DNA from: VXNE01 sp965208745
Lineage (GTDB): Bacteria; Pseudomonadota; Gammaproteobacteria; Pseudomonadales; Azotimanducaceae
Assembly: GCA_965208745.1 (NCBI GenBank)
Contig: CBDBPN010000004.1
Coordinates: forward strand, 2,418,001-2,482,000
Length of the DNA stretch: 64,000 nucleotides
Direction of reading: 5' to 3'
Part shown: positions 1 through 8,610 of the stretch, one piece after another
How the letters are laid out: each line of letters begins with the position of its first letter
How positions within the stretch are numbered: position 1 is the stretch's first letter
Position numbers and translations under genes: made by a program
The notes under the pieces: model-generated
The model's database searches: none
Told to the model about the DNA's origin: nothing
Seen by the model: only the letters and a program-made list of their open reading frames with translations

Positions 1-884
1 GCGTTCTCCTCGCCGACGAAGTCGATCACCGACTGGTAAAGGGTCTCGCGGCGCTCGCTGTGGGCCAGCCCAAACGTGACGTTGACGCCGTTCTCGCGGG
101 ACAGTTCGCCGAGCCAGGCGACCTCGCGGCGCGTGTTCGGAAGATGCGGCGCGTCGCGTTCGCCGAGGCGCGCGGCCGCCTCGAAGATGCCGCCGCGCTT
201 GCCGAGCACCCGTCCGAAGGCGAGAAGCTCTTCGGGACCGGCGTACGTGCCGGGGACGGGGCGCCCGTCGGGGACGCGGTGGAGGAAAGTGCGGGACGTC
301 GAGAAGCCGAGCGCCCCGCTGGCCACCGCTTCGTCGACGAGTTCGCACATCCGGGCGATGTCGTCGGCGCCGGCGGGTTCCTCGTCCAGGCTGCGCTCGC
401 CCATGGCGTGGTAGCGGACGGCGCAGTGGCCCACCATGCCGCCGACGTTGACGCCCTTCGGCAGGGCCTCCAGAGCGTCGAGGTACTCGCCGTAGGTCTC
501 CCAGTTCCAGGGCAGTCCGGTCAGGATCGATTCGCGCGGGATGTCCTCCACCGATTCCATCAGCTCCGCCAGGTACCCCCGGTCCTCCGGCTTGCAGGGC
601 GCGAAGGTCACGCCGCAGTTGCCGAGCACGATGGACGTGATCCCGTGGTAGCACGAGGACGAGGCGATGGGGTCCCAGCCGAGCTGCGCGTCCAGGTGGG
701 TGTGGATGTCCACGAACCCGGGCGTCACGTACCTGCCGCGCGCATCGATCTCGCGGCGGCCCGGTTCCTCGGCCTGGCCGATGGCGGTCACGCGGTCTCC
801 GTCGATGGCGACGTCCGCCGCGACCGGCGGGCTCCCCGTACCGTCGATGACCAGGCCACCCCGGATGACGATGTCATGGCTCAT
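1..884 (-). CDS. Amidohydrolase family protein, N-acyl-D-amino-acid deacylase/dihydroorotase-like (C-terminus off the window edge)
   Basis: The minus strand reads from an ATG at 884 through 294 codons to the window edge with no stop. The N-terminus is typical of metal-dependent amidohydrolases: a short beta-domain with IRGGLVIDGTG, then the metal-binding motif VDIHTHLDAQ at about residues 57-66. The following segment (GITSIVLGNCGV, later VGGMVGHCAVR) matches the D-aminoacylase/N-acyl-D-amino-acid deacylase branch, which hydrolyses N-acyl bonds with one or two zinc ions. The catalytic C-terminal part lies outside the window, so the substrate cannot be named. It is probably cytoplasmic; no signal peptide is seen. 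The gene stands apart from the toxin-antitoxin pair and reads in the same direction. Confidence 0.8.
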   Translation of the reverse strand, partial: MSHDIVIRGGLVIDGTGSPPVAADVAIDGDRVTAIGQAEEPGRREIDARGRYVTPGFVDIHTHLDAQLGWDPIASSSCYHGITSIVLGNCGVTFAPCKPEDRGYLAELMESVEDIPRESILTGLPWNWETYGEYLDALEALPKGVNVGGMVGHCAVRYHAMGERSLDEEPAGADDIARMCELVDEAVASGALGFSTSRTFLHRVPDGRPVPGTYAGPEELLAFGRVLGKRGGIFEAAARLGERDAPHLPNTRREVAWLGELSRENGVNVTFGLAHSERRETLYQSVIDFVGEEN

Positions 885-1006
885 GGCTCCCCCCTGCAAA
901 AGCCGTGTCTGCGATGGCCGCGTCAGGACGCCGGCCCGTCACGGACGAGATCGTCGATCATGGCATGAGAGGGGTGGTGCGTCGAGCCGCGGGCGGCCCG
1001 GCTGGG

Positions 1007-1417
1007 TCACTCGACGAGTTCGGCGGGATCTTGAGCGGCAAGCCCGGCCTGGCGGAGATTGGCTGCCGCCTTCCGGTCGAACGTCGCGAAGACCGTCGCG
1101 CCAAGCCGTTCGCCTTGCTGGGCGATCGCGCCGTCGGCGAAATCCCCGCCGGCCAGCAGCGCTTCGACGCCGGCTTCGACGGCGGGACCGTCGGTCACGA
1201 CCGTCTCGATCGCGCAGATTGCCTGAATCGCGGCGGCGACCTCCGGGGGCGTTTGGTGGAAACTGCGACGGAGCGCCCACGACATCTCGCAGAAAACGGG
1301 GACCGGAACGGCGATGGTCGTCGCGTTGGCGAGCAGAGCCTCTGCCGCCTCCGTCTGCCGATCGTCATCCTGGAGGATGGCGCGCAAAAGCACGTTGGTG
1401 TCGACCGTGACCCTCAC
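1007..1417 (-). CDS. PIN-domain ribonuclease toxin (VapC-like)
   Basis: This is a 136-residue PIN-domain protein. It opens with VTVDTNVLLRAI, carrying the first conserved Asp, has the internal acidic site FCEMSW, and ends with GGDFADGAIAQQGERLG and FATFDRKAA, the last acidic cluster of PIN nucleases. Family members are Mg-dependent endoribonucleases that act as toxins. The start chosen is GTG at 1417, because it overlaps the antitoxin stop (GTGA, 4 nt) and puts the first Asp at residue 5. A longer upstream reading frame exists but would run through the antitoxin gene. Toxin and antitoxin are translationally coupled. The RNA target cannot be read from sequence. Confidence 0.88.
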   Translation of the reverse strand: MRVTVDTNVLLRAILQDDDRQTEAAEALLANATTIAVPVPVFCEMSWALRRSFHQTPPEVAAAIQAICAIETVVTDGPAVEAGVEALLAGGDFADGAIAQQGERLGATVFATFDRKAAANLRQAGLAAQDPAELVE

Positions 1418-1665
1418 TCCTCGCCAGCCCAACCGGCCGCGGTTGCCTCGTTGATTTCCTCTACCGACACGGGACGGGTACTTGCGTGCTTCAGCAGGCC
1501 GAAAATCGTCGACGCGGGGTCGCCCGGTTTCGGTCGAAGCTGAATCCGGTGATCGTTGAGCAGGTCGACGCTGAGCTTGTCCCCGGGCCGGACGCCCAGA
1601 TGGTGGAGCACTTCCTTGCGGAGGGTGACCTGTCCCTTGGCTGTTACGGTGAGGGCGATGGCCAT
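1414..1665 (-). CDS. AbrB/SpoVT-fold antitoxin
   Basis: This 83-residue protein starts with the swapped-hairpin AbrB fold: LTVTAKGQVTLRKEVLHHLG at residues 5-24, then VRPGDKLSVDLL. The C-terminal tail (about residues 50-83) is the part expected to wrap and inhibit the PIN partner. Family antitoxins bind their own promoter as dimers and repress the operon. The stop codon overlaps the start of the PIN toxin by 4 nt, the usual antitoxin-first order. A palindrome lies just upstream at 1704-1723 and may be its operator. It could be labelled VapB-like; the exact subfamily is uncertain. Confidence 0.88.
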   Translation of the reverse strand: MAIALTVTAKGQVTLRKEVLHHLGVRPGDKLSVDLLNDHRIQLRPKPGDPASTIFGLLKHASTRPVSVEEINEATAAGWAGEE

Positions 1666-1703
1666 TGGACGACACTTGGTGGTTACGTCTACGTGCGGCG
1701 ATG

Positions 1704-1723
1704 GTAAGGCATGATAACCTTAC
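1704..1723 (-). promoter_or_regulatory. Putative toxin-antitoxin promoter/operator palindrome
   Basis: A perfect inverted repeat GTAAGG-N8-CCTTAC lies 38 bp upstream of the antitoxin start. On the minus strand a TTGTCT box at about 1725-1730 is followed, after about 17 nt, by TACCAT, a weak sigma70-like pair that overlaps the palindrome. Overlap of palindrome and promoter is what autorepression by an AbrB-type antitoxin would need. The role is inferred from position only. Confidence 0.45.
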
Positions 1724-1820
1724 AGACAAGCGTGCCCGAGCGCCCCTGTCGGCCCGGTCGCCCTCCGGCCCGTCTGCTAGAATCCCTCGCCCCGATTCGG
1801 CCCGGATCGACGGAGTGCCC

Positions 1821-2111
1821 ATGACCGAAGACGAGCAGCGCGCGATGCGGGACGCGACCCGCGCCGAGACCGTGGCGCGGGCGGTGGAAGACGCCATCTG
1901 GCGCTTCAACGAAGAGCACGAAGAAACGATCTCCGTCTACGACCTGCTCGGGATGGTCGTCGAGGATCTCCTGGCGGAAGGCATGTGTCCCGCGTGCGTG
2001 GCCAACGCCGTGGACGAGGCCTTCGCCCGCGTGAACGCCGACCGCGACACGCACATCACCGAAGACTCGCCCGGCCTCGTCATCCGCAACGACAGCGGGG
2101 TCTATCACTGA
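1821..2111 (+). CDS. Small acidic hypothetical protein
   Basis: This 96-residue protein begins MTEDEQRAMRDATR at ATG 1821. It is acidic and predicted largely helical, with a CPAC pair (EGMCPACVANAVDEAF, about residues 54-69). One CxxC alone is not enough to call a metal site. A TAGAAT hexamer at 1778-1783 could be a -10 box, but no convincing -35 is seen. The frame is open further upstream, but that part overlaps the toxin-antitoxin leader and has no supporting signal, so the internal ATG is preferred. The family is not recognised and no function is proposed. Confidence 0.6.
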   Translation: MTEDEQRAMRDATRAETVARAVEDAIWRFNEEHEETISVYDLLGMVVEDLLAEGMCPACVANAVDEAFARVNADRDTHITEDSPGLVIRNDSGVYH

Positions 2112-2232
2112 CCGCGACCCGCCGCTGAGCGACGGTCCCCGCCAAACGCCACGCGGCCCTGCGCCGCTGACGGCAGCCAAGGATGTGGCATGCTCCCGCA
2201 CGTCCCGCGTGCATAACGAACATGGAGCAGCG

Positions 2233-3144
2233 ATGGCCTACCGCGACATCCTCTACGAAACCGACGACCGTCTCGCCTTCATCACGCTGAACCGCCCGGA
2301 GAAGCTGAACGCGCTGAACAACAACCTCCGTGGGGAGGTGATGGACGCGATGCGCGAGGCGGAGCACGACGACGCGATCGGCGTGATCGTCCTGCGCGCC
2401 GCCGGACGTTCGTTCTCGGCGGGCTACGATCTCTCCCCGTCCCGGGACGCCGGGGACGACGAGTTCGTGAGCCACCGTTCGAAACTCCCGGATACCGGGA
2501 GTACCCACCCGGGCGCCGCCCAGTGGTCTCGGCACGTGGTGATGACGAACTGGATCGTCTGGGAACTCGCGAAACCCGTGGTCGCGCAGATCCAGGGCCA
2601 TTGCCTGGCCGGGGGCACCGAACTCGCGACGACCTGCGACTTCCGCATCGTCGCCGAGGACGCCCAGATCGGCTATCCGCCGGTGCGGGCGATGACCACC
2701 ATGGACATGCTCTGGACGCCCTGGCACCTCCCGCCCGCGAAGGCGCGCGAGTTCGCCTTCATGGGGGACTCGGTCTCGGGCGAGGAGATGGCGCGGCTCG
2801 GCTGGGCCAACTACGCGGTCCCGAAAGAGGACCTCGGCGAGTTCACCGAGCGCTTCGCACGTCGCCTCGGGTACATCGACAACGAGATGCTCATGTACAC
2901 GAAACGCGCGGTGAACCGGCAGTACGAGACCATGGGCATCCGGACGGCACTGCACTCCGGGACCGAGATCCAGGCGCTCAGCGCGCAGCGGGCCGCGGCG
3001 AAAGAGTGGGGCCGAAGGGTTCGCGAGGATGGACTCAAGGCCGCGCTCGAGTGGCGCGACGGCCCGTTCCGCGACTTCCGCGGCGCCTACGACAGCGCAC
3101 CGAAGGAACGGGCGGTCGCCGGTACGGACAAGAAAGCCGACTGA
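2233..3144 (+). CDS. Enoyl-CoA hydratase/isomerase family protein
   Basis: This is a 303-residue crotonase-fold protein. The N-terminus has the classic ITLNRPEKLNALN followed by the CoA-pocket loop AAGRSFSAGYDLS, and the oxyanion-hole region is QIQGHCLAGGTELATTCDFR. It is a little longer than the roughly 260-residue norm, with an insert after the first loop (residues about 75-95) and a longer C-terminus. The family hydrates or isomerises enoyl-CoA thioesters, but several members do other CoA chemistry, so the substrate is open. It is followed 15 nt later by a PLP-enzyme gene on the same strand and may be co-transcribed with it. Confidence 0.88.
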   Translation: MAYRDILYETDDRLAFITLNRPEKLNALNNNLRGEVMDAMREAEHDDAIGVIVLRAAGRSFSAGYDLSPSRDAGDDEFVSHRSKLPDTGSTHPGAAQWSRHVVMTNWIVWELAKPVVAQIQGHCLAGGTELATTCDFRIVAEDAQIGYPPVRAMTTMDMLWTPWHLPPAKAREFAFMGDSVSGEEMARLGWANYAVPKEDLGEFTERFARRLGYIDNEMLMYTKRAVNRQYETMGIRTALHSGTEIQALSAQRAAAKEWGRRVREDGLKAALEWRDGPFRDFRGAYDSAPKERAVAGTDKKAD

Positions 3145-3159
3145 CCGGCGCGCGCATCG

Positions 3160-4302
3160 ATGTCCGCCTACGACTTCGACACCCTCGTCGATCGCACCGG
3201 TACGTCGAGCGCCAAGTGGACGTACTACGGCCCTGACGTCCTGCCTTTCTGGGTGGCGGACATGGACTTCCGGGCGCCGCCCGGACTCCTGGCCGCGGTG
3301 GCCGAACGCCTCGATCACGGCGTGCTCGGCTACACGATGACGCCGCCCGAACTGGAGACGGCGTTCATTGACTGGCTCGAGCGGCGGCACGGCTGGAAGG
3401 TCGTGGAGGACTGGCTCGTCTGGCTCCCCGGCGTCGTCGCCGGACTGAACCTGGCAGGCCGGGCCGCGGGCGGCGGCAGCCTCCTGATTCCTGCCCCCGT
3501 GTACTTCCCGTTCCTCGCGGTACCGGGCCACGCGGACAAGGCGGGCATCGTCGTGGACCTCGAGCGTACCGGCGGCCCCGGCCGGGAGCGCTGGGTCATG
3601 GACATGGACCGCTTCGAGGCGAACGTGCGGCGGGACACCGGGGGTTTCCTGCTATGCAACCCGCAGAATCCGACGGGCCGCGTGTACGGGCGCGACGAAC
3701 TCGAGGCGCTGGTGGAGTTCTGCCTGAGGCACGGCTTGACGCTGGTGAGCGACGAGATCCACTGCGACCTGATCCTCGACCCGGACGTGTCGCACACCTG
3801 CGTCGCAACCCTCGCTCCGGAGCTCAGGACGATCACCCTCTTCGGACCCAACAAGAGCTACAACATCCCGGGTCTGGGAGTGGGCGTGGCGGTCGTCCCG
3901 GACGCGGAACTGCGCCGCGCCTTCCTGCGCGCAAGGGCGGGGCTGATCGGCCCCCTGTCGCCGCTCGCCTACGTGTCCGCCCAGTGGGCATACAGCGAAC
4001 GTACGGACTGGCTCCCGAGGCTCAACGGCTACCTGCGGGCGAACCGCGACCGCCTGCAGGAGACCGTGGCCGGTCTCTCCGGCGTCGAAATGACGCACGT
4101 CGAGGGGACGTACCTCGGTTGGCTGGACGTACGGGAACTCGACCTGGAGGACCCCGCCGGGTACTTCGAGCGCCACGGCCTCGGGTTCTCCGACGGGGAG
4201 CGTTTCGGCGGGCCGGGCTTCCAGCGGTTCAACTTCGGCTGCCCGCGGACGATGCTCGAGGAGGGGCTCGCCCGTTTCGTTGCGAGCGTGCAGAATGTCT
4301 GA
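3160..4302 (+). CDS. PatB/MalY-type PLP-dependent aminotransferase/C-S lyase
   Basis: This 380-residue fold-type I PLP enzyme has the subgroup signature near the N-terminus (PFWVADMDFRAPP). The substrate/PLP loop CNPQNPTGRVY lies at about residues 165-175, the PLP-binding Asp is in VSDEIHCDLI, and the Schiff-base Lys is near residue 232 in FGPNKSYNIPGLG. Family members cleave cystathionine or related C-S bonds, or transaminate. Its length is normal for the group. It lies downstream of a crotonase-like gene and upstream of a solute-binding protein. Which activity dominates cannot be told from sequence. Confidence 0.88.
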   Translation: MSAYDFDTLVDRTGTSSAKWTYYGPDVLPFWVADMDFRAPPGLLAAVAERLDHGVLGYTMTPPELETAFIDWLERRHGWKVVEDWLVWLPGVVAGLNLAGRAAGGGSLLIPAPVYFPFLAVPGHADKAGIVVDLERTGGPGRERWVMDMDRFEANVRRDTGGFLLCNPQNPTGRVYGRDELEALVEFCLRHGLTLVSDEIHCDLILDPDVSHTCVATLAPELRTITLFGPNKSYNIPGLGVGVAVVPDAELRRAFLRARAGLIGPLSPLAYVSAQWAYSERTDWLPRLNGYLRANRDRLQETVAGLSGVEMTHVEGTYLGWLDVRELDLEDPAGYFERHGLGFSDGERFGGPGFQRFNFGCPRTMLEEGLARFVASVQNV

Positions 4303-4345
4303 GTCGTCGTGCTTGATTGCCGACCGGGAAGCAGGGAGATCAAGC

Positions 4346-5440
4346 ATGCGCACCACTTCGGTCCATCGGACAACCGGCGCGTTGCTGGCCGTGCTGGTCG
4401 CGCTCGGGCCGGCCCATTCGGCGGCCGGGTCCGTGACGGTGGTCTCGTACGGCGGTTCGTACGCCGATGCCTGCGAGGAGGCCTATCTCAAACCGTTTGC
4501 GGCCCACGCCGGTATCGAGGTCATTCTGGACGACTACAACGGCGGCCTGTCGCAGGTCCGCTCGCAGGTGGAAGCGGGCAACGTCTACTGGGACATCGTG
4601 GACATCCAGTCTCCCGACCTGGTCCGGGGCTGCGACGAGGGGCTCTTCGAGACGCTCGACGCCTCCTCGCTCGCCCCGGGGGCGGACGGTTCGGCTCCCG
4701 AGGACGACTTCTATCCCGGCCTGATCGGCGAGTGCGGCATCGGGATGCTGTTCTTCTCCACCGCCGTCGCCTACAACCATGAAAGGACGACGGGCGAAGC
4801 CCCCCGCACCATTCAGGACTTCTTCGATCTGGACCGCTTCCCGGGGCGGCGCGGCATGCGCCGAACGCCGCTGGCGAATCTCGAGTTCGCGCTCATGGCG
4901 GACGGCGTCCCGGCCGAGAAGGTCTATGCCGTACTCGATACCGGGGAAGGCGTCGACCGGGCCTTCCGGAAGCTCGACACGATCAAGGAAGAGGTCGTGT
5001 GGTGGGAGGCGGGCGCGCAGCCGCCCCAGATGCTCGCGGATGGCGAGGTGGTCATGACCACCGCCTACAACGGCAGGATCTTCAACGCCCAGGTGCTCGA
5101 GGACCAGCCATTCACGATCATCTGGCACGGGCAGGTGCTCGAGATCGGCAATCTCGCCATCCTGGCCGGGTCCCCCAACGTGACAGCGGCGCGTCAACTC
5201 CTGGCCTACGCGTCGCGGCCCGCTTCGATGGCCGCCATCAGCCGCTACATCGCGTACAGTCCCACGCGCCGCTCCGCGGAGGGGCTGGTCGGCAACCACC
5301 TTGCCACGGGCGTCGCCATGGCCAGCCACATGCCCAACGCACCCGACAACACCAGGCTGGCCCTGCGCAGCGACTGGTCGTGGTGGGCCGACCATGGCGA
5401 CGACATGCACGAGCGGTTCGGTTCCTGGCTGCTGCGCTGA
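4346..5440 (+). CDS. Periplasmic solute-binding protein, spermidine/putrescine (PotD/PotF) type
   Basis: This 364-residue exported protein has an N-terminal signal peptide (basic start, hydrophobic stretch TGALLAVLVALG, likely cleavage after HSAAG). The mature protein opens with VTVVSYGGSYADAC, typical of ABC transporter binding proteins for polyamines and related amines. ATG 4346 is chosen because a purine-rich GGGAG lies 6-10 nt upstream and it gives a clean signal peptide. No permease or ATPase genes flank it, which is unusual: the partner transporter must be elsewhere. The next gene starts 8 nt after its stop. Confidence 0.85.
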   Translation: MRTTSVHRTTGALLAVLVALGPAHSAAGSVTVVSYGGSYADACEEAYLKPFAAHAGIEVILDDYNGGLSQVRSQVEAGNVYWDIVDIQSPDLVRGCDEGLFETLDASSLAPGADGSAPEDDFYPGLIGECGIGMLFFSTAVAYNHERTTGEAPRTIQDFFDLDRFPGRRGMRRTPLANLEFALMADGVPAEKVYAVLDTGEGVDRAFRKLDTIKEEVVWWEAGAQPPQMLADGEVVMTTAYNGRIFNAQVLEDQPFTIIWHGQVLEIGNLAILAGSPNVTAARQLLAYASRPASMAAISRYIAYSPTRRSAEGLVGNHLATGVAMASHMPNAPDNTRLALRSDWSWWADHGDDMHERFGSWLLR

Positions 5441-5448
5441 CGCCGCTC

Positions 5449-7245
5449 GTGGCCCGACCACCGGACACCCGGGGCAAGCTCCGTATCGGCGACCACTGGT
5501 CGGCCATCAGCATCATCGCGCAGTCGCAGGACAATCCCCTCAAGGCCGTCGCCGAGTTCATCGAGAACAGCATCGACGCCGGCGCGAAGCACGTCCATGT
5601 CGTGCGTGGACGCGAGCGGAAGGAGCCGTTTCTCAAGGTCATCGACGATGGCGAAGGCGTGCGCCGGGACGCGGCCGGGGAGCCCGATTTCCGCTACGTC
5701 GCGACGCATATCTGCGACTCGATCAAGAAACGCCTGAAGCGGGACGGCGCGCAGGGGATCCAGGGCGAGTTCGGCATCGGGCTGCTGAGTTTCTGGACGC
5801 TGGGCGAGCACCTGAGGCTCAGTTCCCCCGCGTCCGACGGCCGGGTGCACGAGATGTCGATGCGCCGCGGCGACGAGGGCTACACCGTCCGCGTGCGGCG
5901 GGCGCTGGTGGCCGAGCCCGGCACCACCCTCGACATCCGGCCGCTGCTGCCCGGCGTTCGGCAGTTCAGCGGCGAGAAGCTCAACTGGTACCTGGCTTCG
6001 GAACTGCGCGACCGCATCCGCCAGTCGGGCGTCCGAGTTCGGATCAGCGACCGCACCGCCCGCCGGTCCTACATGGTCTCGCCACGGGAGTTCGACGGGC
6101 GGCTCATTCACGAGCTGGACAACCCGATGACCGCCTTCGGCGAGATCAAGCTCGAACTCTATCTCGACGACCCGTCCCCCGAGCGCGGCGTGTCGCTGTT
6201 CCGGAACGGCACGCGTGTCGGGGAGCTGAGCGTTTTCGACGGCTTCCAGGACGGCCCGTGGAGCAGCGGCTATATCGACGGCGTCATCGACGCACCGTTC
6301 GTCAACCTGACCCCCGGCACGCGCACGGGAGTGATTCGCGACGCCGCCTTCGAAGCGCTGCGGGAAGGCATGGAGTCCGTTCGGGAACGGCTCGACGCGC
6401 TGATCGCGGATCTCAAGCGCGCCGAGGAGGAACGCACCAGCGAACGGACGCTCAAGTCCATCCGGCGCGCGTTCCGCGAAGCGCTGCTGGCGTTGCCGGC
6501 GGAGGAATACGACTGGTTCGAGGTACATCGGACGGGCGCGGGCCGGAGTCCGGGGTCAGGCACGCCGCCGGCCGTCGAGCCTGCGGGAAGCGAGTCGGCG
6601 GTGCCGGACGGATCGGCCGTGGACGGCACGGAGGACTCGCCCCAGGCGTTCTTCGAGATCGCAGGGCCCCTGCGCAGCGTGCGCGTCTCGCCCGCGTCGT
6701 CCGTTGTGAAGGTCGGCGCCAGCCGGTCCCTGCGGGCGCTCTGCCGCGATCGTTCGGGGAGGCAGGTCGAGGCCGGCGTGGTCTTCGCCTGGCACGTGCT
6801 CGAGGGCGGTGGCGCGCTCGACGATCCCCACGCGGAGATCGTCCGCTTCGAGGCGCCCGACGAGCCCGGCCTCGTGACCGTGAAACTGGTCGCCACGCAG
6901 GGCGATGTCGTGTGCGAGGCGAAGGCGCTCGTCACGGTCACCGACTCCCTGGTTCCCAACCGGGACGACGGGCCGGCGAGACAGGGGCTGCCCGGGTACA
7001 CGTACGAGAACGCGCCGGGCCAGCTCTGGCGCTCGCGCTACGAAGTCGACCGCGAGCTGATCGTCATCAACAACGGGCACCGCGACTTCGTGTTCGCGTC
7101 CCAGTCGCGGACTTCGCAGTTGCGTTACATCGCGCGGCTCTTCGTCAAGGAACTCGTGCTGCGGAACTTCCCCGGCGCGTCGTCCGGGGAACTGCTCGAC
7201 CGTGTCCTGGAGCTGATGCTCTACATGGAGAGCAACTTGCGGTAG
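5449..7245 (+). CDS. GHKL (HSP90/MutL/MORC-like) ATPase with internal Ig-like domain
   Basis: This is about 598 residues from GTG 5449. The Bergerat ATP-binding fold is clear: N-box AEFIENSIDAGAK (Glu36, Asn40), G1 box VIDDGEGV (residues 65-71) and G2 box GEFGIGLLSFWTLG (residues 106-119). A likely S5-fold transducer follows to about residue 330. After a low-complexity linker (about 365-400) comes a beta-rich Ig-like segment (about 410-500, VRVSPASSVVKVG to ALVTVTD). The C-terminal domain contains NNGHRDFVFA. Prokaryotic GHKL proteins of this build occur in MORC-like, repair and defence settings. The start is uncertain: there is no Shine-Dalgarno, and GTG lies 8 nt after the previous stop. 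No partner nuclease is adjacent. The biological role is unknown. Confidence 0.82.
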   Translation: MARPPDTRGKLRIGDHWSAISIIAQSQDNPLKAVAEFIENSIDAGAKHVHVVRGRERKEPFLKVIDDGEGVRRDAAGEPDFRYVATHICDSIKKRLKRDGAQGIQGEFGIGLLSFWTLGEHLRLSSPASDGRVHEMSMRRGDEGYTVRVRRALVAEPGTTLDIRPLLPGVRQFSGEKLNWYLASELRDRIRQSGVRVRISDRTARRSYMVSPREFDGRLIHELDNPMTAFGEIKLELYLDDPSPERGVSLFRNGTRVGELSVFDGFQDGPWSSGYIDGVIDAPFVNLTPGTRTGVIRDAAFEALREGMESVRERLDALIADLKRAEEERTSERTLKSIRRAFREALLALPAEEYDWFEVHRTGAGRSPGSGTPPAVEPAGSESAVPDGSAVDGTEDSPQAFFEIAGPLRSVRVSPASSVVKVGASRSLRALCRDRSGRQVEAGVVFAWHVLEGGGALDDPHAEIVRFEAPDEPGLVTVKLVATQGDVVCEAKALVTVTDSLVPNRDDGPARQGLPGYTYENAPGQLWRSRYEVDRELIVINNGHRDFVFASQSRTSQLRYIARLFVKELVLRNFPGASSGELLDRVLELMLYMESNLR

Positions 7246-7316
7246 GGGGCCGCTGCCGAGGGTTGGGCGCTACCGGCTAGGCGACGCCAGGATTAGATCG
7301 GGACGGTTACGGGTCG

Positions 7317-7350
7317 CAGGGAGACAGGGAGACAGGGAGACCAGGGAGAC
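7317..7350. repeat. Short tandem repeat, 8-bp unit CAGGGAGA, four copies
   Basis: Copies lie at 7317-7324, 7325-7332, 7333-7340 and, after one extra C, 7342-7349. The IS element begins two bases later, and the repeat's last copy forms most of the IS target duplication. A further related copy is found across the element at 9065-9072. The repeat lies in the gap after the GHKL gene and encodes nothing obvious. Confidence 0.85.
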
Positions 7351-7351
7351 G
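7343..7351. repeat. Left target-site duplication of the ISKra4-family element
   Basis: The 9-mer AGGGAGACG directly abuts the left inverted repeat and is repeated exactly at 9065-9073. Because the target is itself a tandem repeat, part of the match could predate the insertion, but the final G sets this copy apart from the others. Confidence 0.75.
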
Positions 7352-7373
7352 GGGTGCACGACAAATTTGTTGG
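7352..7373. repeat. Inverted repeat, end of ISKra4 element near the transposase stop
   Basis: This 22-bp terminal repeat ends 3 nt before the transposase TAA (7377-7379 on the minus strand). It differs at two positions from the reverse complement of 9043-9064. Confidence 0.88.
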
Positions 7374-7376
7374 ATT

Positions 7377-8610
7377 TTAGGCGGCGCGGAGGTTGCGTGG
7401 TCGGCGGAAGAGTCGTCGCCAGAAGTCGTCGAAGCGGTTGCTGAGGACGGCGCAGCGCAAGGCGGCCATGGCGTTGACGCCGGCGACGGACCAGTGCATG
7501 CCGGGGCGCTTGAAGCGAGTTGCGACGACGTGCTTGCAGCCGGCCTCGACGACGCCGGAGGCGACGCACAGGTTCATGGCGCGGAACTTGGGGTGGCGCA
7601 TGCGGTGCCGGGTCCGTAGATGGCCTTGGCGACGTCCCACAGGTGCTGCCTGGCGTGGAACAGGTCGACGATCTGGATGGCGTCGGGGAAGTGTTCGTCG
7701 GCGATGTTCCAGATCCACGGCGCGCCGTCGCCGATCACCACCTGGCGCCTGGCGTGGTGGAAGCCGCGGCGGCGCGCCTCGCGCGCGACGCGTTGCGCGA
7801 ACGCCGACGGCTCGGGGTCGGTGTCGCGGCTGGCGGCGCTTTCGACGGCGGCGGAGTAGGACACCGAGCCGGCCGCCCGCGCGGGGAGTTCGTGGCCGTG
7901 CGCGTCCATGGCCGCGGCCCACACCGTGACCAACTTGACCTCGCGCGTCTTCGCGGTGCCGTCGGCCTGCTTGCCGGGGCGGCCGGCCAGTTCCGCCTTG
8001 CGCACCGGCACGGCGGTGCCGTCCATGCCCAGGTACATGGTCGGCGCGCGGCCCGGCTCCGGCGTGACGGTGTCGCGTTCGTCGGCCGCGACTTCGCGGC
8101 CGAGCGCCTCCGCGGTGCGTTCCGCCTGCTTGGCGTCGACGTTCAGGCCGGCCAGGTCGTACAGCAGCGCGCCGGTCTCCGCGAAGCTGGTGCGCGCCGC
8201 CGCCAGACCGATCATGCGCACCACGCCGGGCGACAGCATGGTGCCCTCGATGCCGAGGCCGCGGTCGCGCGGACAGTGGCCCGCGTGGCACGCGGCGCAG
8301 TGGTGGTGGGCGCGTTGCAGACGCATCGCGCCGAGCACCGTGGTGACGGTCTTCGCGCGCCGGCCGGCGTACGCGGCGAAGCCGCCGCAGCCGGCGTACG
8401 GCAGGTGCGGCCCGGCATGGTCGCCGCAGTCGGCGTTCAGGTGCCCCTCGACCAGCCGCGCCGCGAAGCCGAGCGTGTGGCGCCGCACCGTCGTCTCCAG
8501 CGCCCCGAGGTCGCCAGCGTCCGCCGCGCCGGCGCCGAACAGCGCCTCGACCTCGGCGGCGAGGTCGGCCGCGAAGGTCGCCGTCAGCGTCTCGCGGAGC
8601 CCCCTTTTTT
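7377..8610 (-). pseudogene. ISKra4-family DDE transposase, deleted and frameshifted
   Basis: From about 8610 the minus strand reads LRETLTATFAADLAAEVEAL, then a Cys/His-rich segment (HHHCAACHAGHC) and the two catalytic Asp motifs YLGMDGTAVPV and VVIGDGAPWIWNIADEHFP. This frame ends at 7574 after AKAIYGPGT. The C-terminal part continues in another frame: RMRHPKFRAMNLC, then SGVVEAGCKHVVATRFKR with the catalytic Glu, to the TAA at 7377. Family proteins have a stretch of several dozen residues between these two parts, so a deletion near 7610 explains both the loss and the frame change. The 5' end has no start codon of its own and joins the upstream ORF at a run of A and G. Confidence 0.85.

Noticed and set aside
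7317..7351. Tandem CAGGGAGA copies near Cas3 as a CRISPR array
   Set aside because: The units are 8 bp with no spacers between them; they are a simple tandem repeat.
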